Below the pieces are notes generated by a model that was not told the DNA's origin, did not search any database, and saw nothing but the letters and a program-made list of their open reading frames with translations. From contig OX235262.1 in NCBI GenBank assembly GCA_944472135.2, positions 43,017,804-43,081,803 on the forward strand: DNA of 64,000 nucleotides, read 5' to 3'. Shown in pieces: positions 41,975-54,465 of the stretch. Every line of letters begins with the position of its first letter. Position 1 is the stretch's first letter. This DNA comes from Trichobilharzia regenti (lineage: Eukaryota; Platyhelminthes; Trematoda; Strigeidida; Schistosomatidae). Both the position numbers and the translations under genes were made by a program.

Positions 41975-42491
41975 TAGGACAAAACTGCTAATAAGCTAAT
42001 TGCTTATTATTATTCCTAAGCCTTTCTCTTATCTGTAGCCTATATATTCTCTGTTCTTTTAAAAAATCATACAGCTAACTGGTGTTAGTGTTCACGCATA
42101 TTCTGGTTTATATTATTTGCAGTTGTCTTAATACTTTTATCATATCATGAAACATCAGGCAGCCTGTTTGAATCACTGAATTCCCGTCCAACAACACAAT
42201 ACATCATATTTTCTCTAATTCTTGTTGATTCAATCATTCAGTTATGTGTCCCTGAGTTACAAAATATGCGTACTTACGCATATTTATAATAAGCTTTAAA
42301 ACTATCACGCTGCGCATATCGTGGAGACGAAAGAAAAAAACTATGGGTGATTAGTCACCGCTTCACATCGAATAGCCTCCCACGTCACATGGAATTCTAT
42401 AGATTGATGTTTTACCTGAAGATTCTCGATGAAGAGAAAGTATTTAGCAGTAAAACAATGCTGAGAATTTTGTTCAAAATAAAGCTATTAT
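41975..42491. other. Unrecognised intergenic sequence
   Basis: No gene or shared repeat recognised; it contains a weak CR1-like 3' end just before the LTR ('gctgagaattttgttcaaaataaagctattatt', 42460-42491). Confidence 0.4.
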
Positions 42492-42802
42492 TGTGGTGAG
42501 AGCTGGCTGTTAGTCAAATTTGGCGGACAGTAGTTTACGTCAATGTTTATGTCCCCAATATTGGTCGTGAGAAAAATGAGAACAAAGGCTTTGCGTAGGC
42601 GGATACACTTAACCTATAGATGATCTGGCATTCAAGAAACAGCCACAAAGAGATGCAAGGTTAACTTTCTGTGAGAAACAATCAATCAGTAGACTGTGTT
42701 TTTCTGCTAACAATAATCTATAATATGTACATGAGAATCTATAAATGTGTTGATTTCCTTAATAGATGATCTGTTGACTGACCCTTGTCTTCTGTTGTTG
42801 CA
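42492..42802 (+). mobile_element. Solo LTR (311 bp) with 4-bp TSD
   Basis: Second copy of the LTR at 10802-11112, of the same length and very similar. Ends TG..CA; flanked by TTAT on both sides. It appears to have inserted into the (ATT)n tail of a CR1-like 3' end. Confidence 0.75.
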
Positions 42803-43269
42803 TTATTACTAATTATTCGTCGCACAAGAGATGGTTGTCCTACCCCAGTGGATTACGCTTTTCGATTCGGACCAATGAGTACTGGTTTGCAGTCTCAATG
42901 AGTATACCATCAGTCATTGGTGAACAAGTACCTTCCTCCAGTTGATTAACCCCCAAAAAGGACGAAATGTACTTTGTGGATTTTACTACTAGCCACCAGC
43001 AAACAAGTATTTGTAAGTTTTATTAATAACAGGAGTCAAAAGAAGACTTTTGATTTCATTTTATGATGAAAACTAACTTACAATCTAACAAGATGGAGTA
43101 TTCAAAAAAGTGATTCCTAGCAAAACCACCTGTTTTGGTTATATCTCACCACTGAACTACAAGAAATGTCAGTTAACACATCAAACCAATAACCAATCAG
43201 ATGGGATTACAACACGCTTTTTGAATTTTTCTGCAGTCATACAGATAACAAATATGAGATTATGATTAA
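42803..43269. other. Unrecognised intergenic sequence
   Basis: No gene or shared repeat recognised. Confidence 0.35.
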
Positions 43270-44095
43270 ATGGCTCAACGATACCATATTTGGCCCGTGT
43301 TCTAAGTGACAGAGACAATGTTAAGCGTGAAACCTATGATTTGCTTTGTTGTTAATAACAATTTTAGGCTTTTATTCCTCTCTTATTTGTATTCTATAGT
43401 GAACACCTTCTTAAACATACTTAGCTACCTAAATTATTAACATTGGCTTACTTTTTATTCTTTATTCTATTCCTTCTTTTGTGTATCTACTGGTTCCGAC
43501 TATATTGTCACTATGAGTATTACAAAATTGTCCTGTCATTAACCATCATGTAAAATTAGTTTTGTGATTGATTTGGTTCGGCAACATTAACAGATAATCT
43601 TGGTTGTGAACACCGTTATCACCATCTTAAAAATTTGGTATTATGCAGGATTACTCACACTACCACTACAAACACCGCATTAGAGCTGACAATGAAAACA
43701 GAACCCTGAAATGTTTATTTTATGATTGTTTAGCGTTGTTTAATCAAATTAACTGATCATCTTGGCTATTAACATTCTTAAGAACATTTCATAACTTCTT
43801 GTATGATATAGTCTTACTGTTCACCAAGCATAAACATATCATAGCTTACATTACCCAAAACTGAGATATTATTTATTATTGTTGTTTATTTTCCATTCTA
43901 CTTTTTGGTATTTTTTCGCAATTTTTTTTTGCTATTTTGTGTTGTTGTTGTTTTTTTATATTTGATTCTTGGAAATACTCTTTTTAAATGTTCGATAAAA
44001 TTAGATGCAATATTGCAGATAAGTGCTGAAAATTCCACACTGTACCACTAGTACTGTTTCTTGAACAAAGTAGATTATTATTATTATTAGAAAAA
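43270..44095 (+). repeat. CR1-like 3' fragment
   Basis: Matches the 3' part of the element at 35600-37515: 'ctcaacgataccatatttggcccgtgttctaagtgacagagacaatgttaagcgtgaaacctatga' and the end 'gtgctgaaaattccacactgtaccactagtactgtttcttgaacaaag' with (ATT)n. Non-coding and diverged. Confidence 0.65.
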
Positions 44096-44385
44096 GTCAC
44101 ATAAATAATTCCTAGGATGACCATATTGGTTGTGCACATTGCCTTTTCAACAGTTGCAGACCAATTCAACTACGAGTAATGTTAGCTGACACAGAATCGG
44201 ATTGGAAAGGAACTATTGGTGATTAAACAAATCCGTGAAATTTTCGACAATTCATTTTAACCACATAAGGAAGTAAAGGTTTCTATCTAGGTTGGGGTCC
44301 ACGGGAGTGTGACACTTCTGGGCGAAATTCTCTGTTGAAACAAGTTAATCAGTGAGTCTATTTTAAGAAGTCTTTTCCCAGCCCA
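44096..44385 (+). repeat. RTE-B fragment, diverged
   Basis: Contains 'aactacgagtaatgttagctgacacagaatcgga', 'aatccgtgaaattttcgacaattcattttaaccacat' and 'ggttggggtccacggg', the standard order of the RTE-B C-terminal and 3' region. Starts exactly at the CR1-like tail, so one may have inserted beside the other. Confidence 0.6.
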
Positions 44386-44922
44386 CCCGACCCCTCGAAT
44401 AATCACCCCTCAACTCACAACAATAAAATGAACAAACAAAAGTTGCATATTTCATCAGCGTCAAGTGAGTAAGAGTATTCAATTATCAATTACACACCAT
44501 CACCTCCAGGACAGAAAATATTACTAAGAAATAGAATTCAAAAAAAAAAGAAATATAAAACAACCATGAAGGAATGAGATTTAGTGAAAGACAAAAAAGG
44601 CCGACTGATAAAAAAGAATTCCTTGGAATGTGTACATTCAACACATTTGAAGAAACCGTAAGATCACAATTTATACATATTCATCATTGAAATTATCCTA
44701 TACAGAGTATAACCAAAAGGGAAAAAATATATTTATCACAGGAAAACTAAATGAATAAATAAATAAACCGTGAAGAAGTCGAAGAAGAAGAAGCATAAAA
44801 ATGCAAATATTTTTGAAGAGAAAAAATAACCCCCCCACACACACACACACAAATGTGTGAGATATAAAAAATGATTAACTAATATAGACAAGGAGAAAAT
44901 GAGTAGTGTAATCCCTGTGTGT
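44386..44922. other. EIPR1 3' flank, unrecognised
   Basis: Holds the downstream (3' UTR side) of EIPR1 on the - strand. Two low-complexity runs are present: a GAAGAAGAAG tract at about 44775 and an ACACAC tract at about 44835. I found no clear AATAAA on the - strand close to the stop. Confidence 0.35.
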
Positions 44923-45100
44923 CTAATAATCTTTTGATTGTAGTAAAATATTTAATTTAATTGTTTCTGGTACACGATTTAATAAGAAATTGCCATCATA
45001 ACTAATCGATGCGAAATACCAGGCATCTACAGGACTCCATTCAGCTGCGTAGACACTTTCTTCATGTTGTTCTAGTCGAGCGATTAAGCCATCTTTATTT
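44923..45100 (-). CDS. EIPR1: EIPR1 (TSSC1), last exon with stop
   Basis: EIPR1 is a WD40 protein that partners the GARP and EARP tethering complexes in endosome-to-Golgi and recycling traffic. This exon completes a Val codon and encodes NKDGLIARLEQHEESVYAAE, then WSPVDAWYFASISYDGNFLL and NRVPETIKLNILLQSKDY before the stop. HE.SVYA.DWS..D.W.FASLSYDGR..INRVP is the conserved C-terminal WD40 blade of the family. The acceptor is 'tttgtacag' at 45101 on the - strand. The eight or so residues after ILL extend past the usual vertebrate end. Confidence 0.95.
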
Positions 45101-45284
45101 CTGTACAAAGAAAAAGTGTAATTATATAACAAAATAATGATATATATATATACATATATATTTCCTTAACCAGTCATTAAATACTAAATTAATAAAGAGT
45201 TCCGTTATGACACACTTCAATAATTAACACCTGCAACAGCACGAGGGAAATAACATAACATAACTATCATTATTATTTCGTGTA
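45101..45284. other. EIPR1 intron start, unrecognised
   Basis: AT-rich with a short AT-type microsatellite at about 45140-45160. The 5.3-kb intron between the last two EIPR1 exons extends to 50355. Confidence 0.35.
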
Positions 45285-46175
45285 ATGTTATTTCCGACCA
45301 TTCTTCTCGAACTCACACTACCGTGAAAGCGCTTACAGAGAGTTGTCCTCTGAAGTGATGACACCCGCTGGTGTCTGTCAGAGATGTCCAAGGTCCTCAT
45401 TCTTCTTTAACTTCATCATAAATGTACTAATGGAATTCACTCTAACTGACGACTTCAGATACTCAGAGATTGACATGCTACCAGGGGACAATCTGGTCAA
45501 CCTAGAGTAGTTGAACGATATCGTCCTCCTACGTGAAAAAGCTGATAAAATTCAGAGTCTCCTAAACACATCGAGGTGGAATATTCGAATCTTTGGAGTG
45601 AAATACGCTCCTGTGAATGTGAAAAGATGCCTTCACTACTGTTCTCCATCGACTCCAACTTTAAAGATAGGGAATGAAGAAGTTGGTAAATGCATTGACT
45701 ACAACACTTACTTATCTGTGAAGTTACATCAGGCTTAATGGACTGACGAATGACAAATTCTCTCGTGTTGTGTGTATTAACCTACTTTATCTCTGGCATA
45801 TATTTGATATCTAGCTATCGATAAAACGATGTGTGTTCCGTGCAGCATTTCTTTCTGTCCTTTCTTATGGCTCTCAGACGCAGTTATTGAAAGTGGAAGA
45901 TGTGAAGCGTTTAGCTATCTAATGACTGGAAACATTTGGTGGTATGGCTCGAACTCATTTTCAATAGCACAGATGCACTCACTCCTTGTGATTTCCCGTA
46001 TCAATTAAATCCTCATGTTTTCTTGCCTATCGAATCTTTTTCTACACATTTCTGATTGTTGTAGATTTTTTGAATTTATTTTTTCTCTCTATTGTCTGCT
46101 TTGTGTGCCATGTGTAGCGTAACAAGTTGGACTGGTGTACTTCTATGCAACATTCTATGTTGAAATTAAGTCAGA
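45285..46175 (+). mobile_element. RTE-B fragment (RT to 3' end), near twin of 53590-54460
   Basis: Frame pieces: MTPAGVCQRCP.., FNFIINVLMEFTLTDDFRYS, MNDIVLLREKADKIQSLLNT (the YADD box reads YLND here) and KIGNEEVGKCIDYNTYLSVK. It continues into the 3' UTR up to 'ctatgttgaaattaagtcag'. 45640-45890 agrees with the reverse complement of 53940-54180 at only a few differences, although both differ greatly from other RTE-B copies. Confidence 0.75.
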
Positions 46176-46624
46176 CATAACACAATAAAGTTGTGACGTC
46201 AGCATAACACTTTTTATTGAATAATTCAATCACAATCCAATACTTTATGATATCTAAGCTCTGTATATCTCGGATATACTGTCGACTAGAGTTATGGGGG
46301 AAGTGCTTTTACAATCAACCTGCTTGTGTCAAACAGATCACAATTGCTAATCAGAACTTGGCAAAATTCATTACTATCGAAGAAACGCTTGTTATTACGA
46401 CTGAAAGTTTGTAGAAGAGATTGATTTCAAAGGTTTTGTCATTAAAAAACACAAATTTAGCGCTTAAATTATATCATTTGATGTGTATTTTGTTTTACAC
46501 AAAAATACTTGTTTTTGTCTAGTTCTCTGATATGGCTATGCAGTTTTCTTACTCTTTTATTTCTTCAAGAGAACCTGGAAAGATGATGAATACTAGGCCT
46601 AACAACCTTGCCTAGTTAACTAGC
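46176..46624. other. Unrecognised intronic sequence
   Basis: A + frame of 65 codons exists at 46217-46414 but has no recognisable family. Nothing else seen. Confidence 0.35.
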
Positions 46625-49600
46625 CGGTCTCACGCGCCTTTAAAGATGGAGGGTCGCGCGTCGGACCAGCAACCCTACGCCACAAAAGCTATCAAACTGC
46701 TAGAGAAAATCCAACGCACAAAAATATATTAAAAATACAAAGTGTTCAAATAACAATCTTATTTTTCTCTGGAATCAGAGAGGTGAAATGACAAAGAGGG
46801 CTGGTGAAAGCCTTCGGGAAGCCAGTCAGCTAATTTATCTTCTCTCGATGAAAGCAAAAATAAGAATGGAGACGTGGAATGTACGTACGATGTACGAGGC
46901 TGGCTGGGAAGGCTGTCCAGGTAACCAAAGAAATGAGAAGATATGGCATAGAAGTGTTGGGTATCTGTGAAAGCAGATGGAATGGATGTGGATTGTCAAA
47001 GTCGTCAACTGGAAACTCAGTAATCTACTCCAGTCTAGTCACTCAGACGACAATTACGAGCTAATTGAGGCAGTGAGTGGCTATCATGATGTCACCAGTG
47101 GCAGCCAGAGCCCTAATGTAGTGGAAACCAATTTCATCTCGCAGGATTATAACACTAAGATTCAACTCAATAGGAAGGAAGGTCACAATTATTCAATGCT
47201 ACGCACGGTGTTACAAACAACGTGGAACAAGAGAAGACAAAAGATTTCTATAGAAAAATACAAACAGTAATGGACAAAATCCCAAATAGTGACATCAAAT
47301 CCTCATGGGCGATTTGAATGGCGGCCAAAATGGGAGGATGTAATACGGGAAGAAAACTCATCATGGGTCGAGATGCTCTCGGAGAAATGAATGAGAACGT
47401 AGAATATTCTCAGACTTCTGAGCGTTCAATGATCTGGTGATCTGAGGTAGCGTGTACAATCACAAGGATATAACATAAGGCTAGTGACATGGATTTCACC
47501 TGATGGACACACAACACAAACCAGATAGATTTCATCTCAATGCTGCTCAAAGAAGTGGAGACGCAGTCAGTCTTCGTCAGACACAAAGTCGAGAAGAGAA
47601 GCAAATGTGGGATCACACCATCATCTAAATCAAGGAACCTTCAAGGTGAAGCTGAAATCCCACAAGACAACTGAAGACAGAACACTGTAATTCACGTTCA
47701 ACATTCAGAAAGTGAAGGGCAAAACTACAAGGGATATCTTCACTACAGATCAGATCATAGCTAAGTTGGAGACACCACGTTGTATCCCTGAGGAAACGTG
47801 CGTGGAAGAACAGTGGAACTAACTCTCTGAAGATGATGCTCGAGGAAACGTATAAGTGTTCTAAGAAGAAAGAAGAGACAAGACAAGGAATGGCTCCCAA
47901 CGGATACCTGGAAGCTAATAGAAGGAGGAGGATGGTAGAAGAGAAGATGGCTCAATGCAAAGATGGACAAGAGAACAGAAGGAGGAGCTGAGTTAAATGT
48001 ACACTGCGCTGAATAAAAAAGACAATTCTACGGTGCAGTGACCGGCAAGTGAAGCAGAACAGGTAGGCCGCAGGTAAAAGAGACCTCAGGACATTATATC
48101 AGATAACCAGGTCTCTATTTGGGAAGAGATCAGCCCAGATGATGAAACCAATAAAAAGAGGCCCAAGAAAACCTTCATATTAAGGAGGGAAAATAAATAA
48201 AATATCGGGTTGATCACTTTAAAAGACTCTTGAATTGCCCATCATCTGCGACTCGCCCAGAAATACCAAAAACAGTAACAGCACGCACAAAACTGCCTGC
48301 CAGTGGACACCAATCCTCCGTCGAAAGCAGAAATCCCGAATGCGGTTAAGTTACTGTAGTCCGGGAAGACAGAAGAAACAGATGGAATTCCCCAAGACGA
48401 AACACTGGAAACGGACCAAGAGACTTTGGCAGATGTTCTCACACCATTATTATTGCAAAAGGTTTGGAAAGAAGGAAAGGTGCCTGATGATTGGAAGAAA
48501 GGCTACCTCATCAAGCTGCAGAGAAGTGCGACCTAGGCCTGTGAAAGAACTGGCGTGGAATAATGCCCTTATTCACACCAAGTAAAGTACTAAGTAGCAT
48601 CGTCCTAGAGAGTATAAAAGATGCACTGGATACAGAGCTCCGCCAACCCCACCGGAACAAGGTGGATTCACGAATGGAAAACTTTTTACTCATCAAATTG
48701 CAACTTTACGCATCGTCATCACAGAACAAAGCATAGAATGACAGTCAAACCTCTCTCTGCCTCAACTTCATCGACTTTGAAAAGGCCTTCACCAGACGGC
48801 GCTGACTGAGAAGTAATTTGGGAACTACTTCAACACTACGACGTGCAGTGCACCAAATTTTTATCATCCTCATTCAACAGTTGGCAGTGCGACAATTCCT
48901 GCCACGTGACAGGTGACCCACAACGGAAAATTCAGCGAGGCCTCCGAAGTGAATACAGGAGTAATACAAGTCTGTCTGTCTGTTGTCACCTATGATGATA
49001 TTCTTAGTTGTGGTGGACTGGATTATGCATCGGACTGTACGTTGGGAGTGAGAAGACAGGAATTCGCTGGACTATCGGTAAGAAGATTCTAGAAGGTCTG
49101 GATTTTGCGGATGATATGTGTCTAACGTCACACAAACTCGAATACTTGGAGACGACAAGCAACAAACTAGCTGAAGAAGCAGGCAGAGAGGACAGGACTT
49201 CATGTGAACATAAAGACAGAGGTGATGAAGATAACCAACCAACCAGCCAACAACAACCAGCACCAATCACTGTCAACGGAATATGTTTGAAAGAGGTTAC
49301 TTCCTTCACCTATCTATCCAACTACAGGCGACAGAACGCAAGAGGATGTCAAAAACAGCCACGATCGGAATAGCAAAAGCTCACCTTCATCAATCTGAAG
49401 TCAGTTTGGAAATCTTCTGCACTTAGCATAAATAACAAGATTCGGATTTTCAACACCAAGAGGTTAGCCAGTTCTTTATGAGTCAGAAACTTTTATCAAC
49501 AGCTTCCTTCTCAAGTTACATACTCAAGACCAAATGGTTGGCCAAAAAGGATGAGCAACAAAAAACTCTGAGAACGGACCACTTAATAGCCTACAGCTCA

Positions 49601-49885
49601 ACAAATATTCCGAGCAAAAAACAGATGGATTGGGCACACACTGAGCACACCGTTGGGTGATATCGCGCGCCAGGCCATTGCTCGAGTGGAACGCGGATAA
49701 GAAACAACGAGTTAGGTCTGGGTCTGAGGATAACATAAGGGAGTCTGTGTGGGGAGGAGATGAGAGTTTGTGGGTAGTTGTGGGTCTGGTTAAAGAGTAC
49801 CTCCGACAATAGACCAAAGTGGAGATGTTGAATTGAAGCTCTGTGTTCCATTCGAAACCCAAGGGAACAATAATAATAATAATAA
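46625..49885 (+). mobile_element. RTE-A retrotransposon, near full length, heavily decayed
   Basis: Collinear with the copy at 20015-23255. The 5' region is 'gatggagggtcgcgcgtcggaccagcaaccc'. Endonuclease scraps are METWNVRTMYEAGW, EVLGICESRWNG and 'atgggcgatttgaatgg'. Linker and RT pieces follow, then FADDMCLTSHKLEYLETTSN at about 49105-49165, where the catalytic box is readable without the four extra bases seen in other copies. The 3' end is 'gctctgtgttccattcgaaacccaagggaacaataataataata'. Many frameshifts. It is antisense to EIPR1 in its last intron. Confidence 0.85.
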
Positions 49886-50355
49886 GTAGTCCAAAGACTA
49901 TTTGGTTAGAAGCCTGTAGAAACTAAATCTTTCACTCTAATTTCTTTCTATAATGATGTGTCCTACAAAATCACCGAATCTAAATATCAATCCCCAGCTC
50001 TTTGATGGCTATTGGATGGATGTTCTGAAGGTATGCTGAGGAGTAAGTCATGGTCAGTGGGGTCCAGCATGTCAAGATGAAGTGGATGAGCTATATCATG
50101 AGTCCTTAAATTCCTGCCAAAGTGTCTGAATGGTCAACGAGATTAGCCTTGTAACCTGAAGATCCTGGTGGGGTCATGGGTGTTTCCCAGACCAGGACAC
50201 AACTGTTCTCCACTGCTCCCTGGTTTTCAATGATGTCTGTCCAACTAATGTTGGTTTGTGACGAAATTTACATTGAAATAATCCAAATCATTACACCAAA
50301 AAAAAAAAAAACAATTCATAATCTAAAACTATCATACAAATAGAAAATAGCTTAC
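49886..50355 (+). repeat. SINE-B copy (about 50000-50300), diverged
   Basis: Shows 'aggagtaagtcatggtcagtggggtccagcatgtcaagatgaa', a decayed tRNA-like core ('gattagccttgtaacctgaagatcctgg') and 'ctgctccctggttttcaatg'. The hammerhead-like part is no longer recognisable. 49886-49999 is unrecognised; an A-run lies at 50299-50312. Confidence 0.6.
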
Positions 50356-50591
50356 ACATCATTCTCCTCTTCATTAGAATCAATTGAATGATTATCAACT
50401 TCACTTTGAACATCTGTTGTTGTTGTTGTTTCACAATGACCAACAATTGACTGTGAATTTACTTCATTGATGATATCTTCATTCATAGCATCAGAGGAAT
50501 AACTTGGTAAATTGTATAGGCAAACACGACCATCACTTCCTGACGATAGAACAAGTTGATCTCGTGTTGGATGATAACGTACTGACCAAAT
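50356..50591 (-). CDS. EIPR1: EIPR1 (TSSC1), penultimate exon
   Basis: This exon encodes IWSVRYHPTRDQLVLSSGSD, GRVCLYNLPSYSSDAM, then an acidic/Thr-rich linker (ETTTTTDVQSEVDNHS, NEEENDV). The first part is the WD40 repeat following SHSHW; the acidic linker stands where vertebrate EIPR1 has its own acidic insert (DDDDISDQED..). The acceptor is 'ttcttcag' at 50592 and the donor GATGT|gtaagc at 50355, both read on the - strand. It enters in phase 0 and leaves with GT, completed to Val by A at 45100. Confidence 0.94.
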
Positions 50592-50644
50592 CTGAAGAAA
50601 AACAAATATGTAATGTTATTATTATTACTTAAAAGAATTAGTTC

Positions 50645-51115
50645 TTCTCTTTGTGAATTTGTGTTACGTCTGCTTAGTCATCGCCTTCCTCGACAATGGG
50701 CAATGTTAGCTGACATAGGGTCAGGCCTGAGAAGACCTAGCGCAGGTCAAACCAAAACATGGCCTCGCCAGTCAATGAAATCCACAACAGTTAGTCTAAG
50801 CCACGTAGGAAAGTGTAGACTTCTTGACTGGTTGGGCTCCCCGGAACGGTTAAAACCAATGATTGGAAACAATTGGTGATATGGCTCAAAATCGTTGTCA
50901 ATGGCCGGCTGGCGGAGATGCATCCACTCCTTGTGACCTATGATTTCCAATGAAACTGTTTTGTTCTTTGTTATTACTATTCCTTTGTCTCACACCTCTG
51001 TTTATTGGCTCTATTATGTATTTCTTCTACTTTCTTCTCTTGCTTTTTGTGCTAGATGGAGTGTAGCGACTTGTACTGCTGTACGTCGGTGCAAAGTTCT
51101 ATGTCGAAAATAGAC
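50645..51115 (+). mobile_element. RTE-B 3' fragment
   Basis: C-terminal coding and 3' UTR: 'cgtctgcttagtcatcgccttcctcgac', 'gcgcaggtcaaaccaaaacatgg', 'atgaaatccacaacagttagtctaagccacg' and 'gtgcaaagttctatgtcgaaaatagac'. It is very close to the - strand copy at 60410-60700, including the 'ggccggctggcggagatgc' variant, so these belong to one young subgroup. Confidence 0.8.
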
Positions 51116-51221
51116 ACTTTGTGAATTTAGACAAAACAATAAGAAGACGTAATTTGTCTGAATCGTGTAACGTATTTGCGCACAAAACATTTCGAGCAAT
51201 CTGATAACATACGGACTTGTC

Positions 51222-51257
<36 letters not shown>

Positions 51258-51359
51258 CATAAAATTCCAATGTGTTGCGTTATTATTATTACTATTATTT
51301 TCACACACTTTCTATGATACATTCGGATTACACTTAAAATATACTAATAGTAATTATCA
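51116..51359. repeat. (AT)n and unrecognised spacer
   Basis: An (AT)n run at 51223-51254 and a short TTATT-type run; otherwise nothing recognised. Confidence 0.6.
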
Positions 51360-51900
51360 TGACTAAAACACAAAATTGGTACATTATGTGCACCTACAGC
51401 GGCGCTGTACAAAATCTCATAGTTTGTGCGAGGGCTGGGATATTAATTGAGCATCCAGATCCAAGTAGATGATTGTGTTAAGGGGAAACCTACCACCCTT
51501 CCTCCAAGCCTTTAACATGAAGTCTGATCAATAAGGCAGTGGAGCAGCATCAGGTGTGACGTCCCCATGGTTTCCGGTGTTCAAAACAGGTTTAGACACC
51601 AATCGACGGTTTCGGCTTCTAGAGCTAATGAACACCATAGGTTTGGAATCAGATTTTTCCAGCTCCATTAGGTGATAAACCAAGACATCCATCCACCTGT
51701 CTGGTTGCTAGAACCAGAGATGTTCGAATTCGCCCTTTCATTTTTATGAAGAACACTCCTGCTGCATGAAGACAGTGGATAGGAATTAACCTGACAGAGG
51801 TTATGAACTCGTGGCCACATGAAAGTGTTTCAAGGGGAAGATCGAAGTCTATCCACCCTCAGCAGTACCAGATCGTTTATTGGGGGATACTAATAGTAGT
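51360..51900 (+). repeat. R5 repeat copy
   Basis: Landmarks: 'aaattggtacattatgtgcacc', 'aaaatctcatagtttgtgcgagggctggg', 'gaagtctgatcaataaggcagtggagc', 'aacaccataggtttggaatcagatttttccagctcc', 'ctgtctggttgctagaaccagagatgttcgaattcgcc', 'ggccacatgaaagtgtttcaagg'. This is one of the longer copies; it includes 'cacctacagcggcgctgtac', which is only partly kept elsewhere. Confidence 0.75.
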
Positions 51901-52234
51901 AGAGATAATAATACACGAATAATATGAAGAATGGCTTAGGTGTTTGTTTATTGACCATAAAGTTACTGAATCGTTTCGCTCAATGATCAGTATTCGATCA
52001 ATACTAAGGAATAGTCAACAAGTGATCATTTTTTCGGATTGCGAAACTGCTCTTCGGTGAATAGCACAAAAATTTTTCTCAGTAACAGAGAGATGACAGA
52101 CAAACTGTTGAAAGTTAGGACGCCTCGTGAATTACTGAAAGGCAGAAATGAATTAAATATTGATCTGAAGATTTGACTCATTGGCTTAACACCATCTTAC
52201 TTTCAGCCGGAAGGTCCCTGGCTCGAATTCAGTT
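51901..52234. other. Unrecognised intronic sequence
   Basis: Nothing recognised. It belongs to the EIPR1 intron between 50592 and 54924. Confidence 0.35.
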
Positions 52235-53395
52235 CCTGAGTTTCAACACAGAACTTTGAACAGAAGTGCACCAGTTCGAGTCGCCAAACTTCAATCAGTA
52301 CACAAAGCCAGAGAAGAAGAAGAAAGTAAAAGAAATGCAAAATAGAGACAGTAAACAGAAATAAGAGGCAAAAAGAGTAGTAAAGTCGAACAACAATATA
52401 GTTATATTGGGTATTATAAGTCACAAGGAGTGGATGCATCCACGCCATTGAGAACGATTTTGAGCCATATCACCAACTGTCTCCAGCCATTGGTGTTTAC
52501 TGTTGCGAGGACCCCAACCAGTCAGAAAGTCTACACCTCCACACATGACTGACTTAAAATAACCGTTGTGGATATCATTGACTGATGAAGCTATGTTTTG
52601 GTTTGACTACCGCTGGCTCTTTCCCAACCTGACCATATATCCGCTAAGATTGCCCGTCGGAAAAGTCGATGGCTAGGCATGAGTAATACATGTTCTAACC
52701 ACCTCAGTCGATGTAACTTCATAGTCTCATCGACCAACTTTCCCTTCTTACCTAACACTCGATGCATAACTTCAATATTACTCCCTCTATTTTACCACCT
52801 AACACAGGAAATAGAACGCAGACATCTATGATCAAAGACAGCTAGCGTTTTCATGCCTTCCACTCTCAATGGTCAGGTCTCACAGCCATAAAGGAGGACA
52901 GAGCGGACTGATGAGCAGTACACAGGTCCTTCGGTCGATAGCCAGCAGGATATCACGTCTACGCTGGAGACGGCGTAAACTGGCATATACGAAATTAGCC
53001 TTCTGTTTCCGTGCTGAAATTTCATCAGCGATTAACCCGTTGGGGCTGGTGCAACTTCCCAAATAAGTGAAGTGGTCAACACGCTCTACCACCTCACTCC
53101 GTATTTCTACGCTAGGAGTCAATTTCGTCCAGTCCTGTACCATCATTTTACATTTCACGGAGCGAATCACATGCCGATCATTCGAAGATTGTTGCTCCTC
53201 AAGGTGCTCAGAAGACTGCATTATGTCAGCGTCCTCACCTATTCTAAGTCAACGAGATTATTCCCTGGCGGTAACAAGTCAGTTAGACTTAAGTCCATTA
53301 GTACATCTATGATGAAATCGAATAGAAAAGTGGATAGTGGGCATCCCTGAAGGACACCACTAGCTGTTACCACTTCAAATGACAACTCTCCGTAA
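52235..53395 (-). mobile_element. RTE-B copy, 5'-truncated
   Basis: On the - strand: FEVVTASGVLQGCPLSTFLF, FDFIIDVLMDLSLTDLLPPG, then a deleted YADD region, KCKMMVQDWTKLTPSVEIRS, EVVERVDHFTYLGSCTSPNG and LIADEISARKQKANFVYASL, then WLGHV-type and 3' UTR blocks to 52235. It lies sense to EIPR1 within its intron and has several frameshifts. Confidence 0.8.
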
Positions 53396-54465
53396 AGAGA
53401 GAGAGAGAAAGGAAGAAAAAAAAGATATTCAAAAGAGTGAAAATAAGCAGAAACGTGTGGTTGGTAAAGTAGTAACATGGAAAACATGAGGGTTTAGTGG
53501 ATCTGGGAGTTTACAAAGAATGAATGCATCTACGCCATTCAGAACGGCTATTGGTCATAAGACCGACTGTCTCTAATCATTAGTTCTAGAAATCCCGGGG
53601 ACCGCAATCAGACATTCTACATCCACTTATGTGACTCAAAAAGTCAAAGACTTCATGGATTGATGGCAAGTTTTGGTTTGATCACTCCTGAACCTTTACC
53701 AACCCTAATCTCATGTCAGTCAACATTGGTGGACAAGGAAAGTGGTGATTCAAAGTGTGCAACACGTATCATAGCCATCTCGATCGATGTAGTTATACAA
53801 CTTCAGCGACTGACAATACCTCTTTACCTAGAACTCCACGCCTAACCTCATCATTACTGAGCATGTTATATCATTTAACATAGGAGATTGAAAGCAAACA
53901 TATGTGGTGAAACACGGCTAAACGCTTCACATCTTCCACTTTCACTAACTGTGTCTCAGAGCCATAAGAAAGGACAGAAAGAAATGCTGCACGGAACACA
54001 CATCGTTTTATCGATAGCTAGATATCAAATATATGCCAGAGATAAAGTAGGTTAATACACACAACACGAGAGAATTTGTCATTCGTCAGTCCATTAGGCC
54101 TGATGTAACTTCACAGATAAGTAAGTGTTGTAGTCAATGCATTTACCAACTTCTTCATTCCCTATCTTTCAAGTTGGAGTCGATGGAGAACAGTAGTGAA
54201 GGCATCTTTTCACATTCACTGGAGCGAATGTCATTCAAAGGTTCCTCCTCAATGTATTTAGAAGACTCACTTGGGAGGACGATATCATCAAACTACTCTA
54301 GGTTGACTAGATTGTTCCCTAGTAACAAGTCAATTCCTGAGTATCTGAAGTCAGTTAGAGTGGATTCCATTAATACATTTATGATGAAGCTAAAATGGAA
54401 TGGGGACAGTAGACATCCCTGACAGACACCATTGGTTGTCATTACTTCACATGAGCACTATGAAT
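53396..54465 (-). mobile_element. RTE-B copy, near twin of 45285-46175
   Basis: Adjacent to the previous copy and in the same orientation. Its 5' end near 54460 and the segment 54180-53940 match the + strand copy at 45420-45890 almost base for base. The 3' part (53870-53400) contains 'gtgttatatcatttaacataggagattgaaag'-type sequence, the C-terminal block and a purine-rich 3' UTR ending in 'gagagagagaaagg'. Confidence 0.75.
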
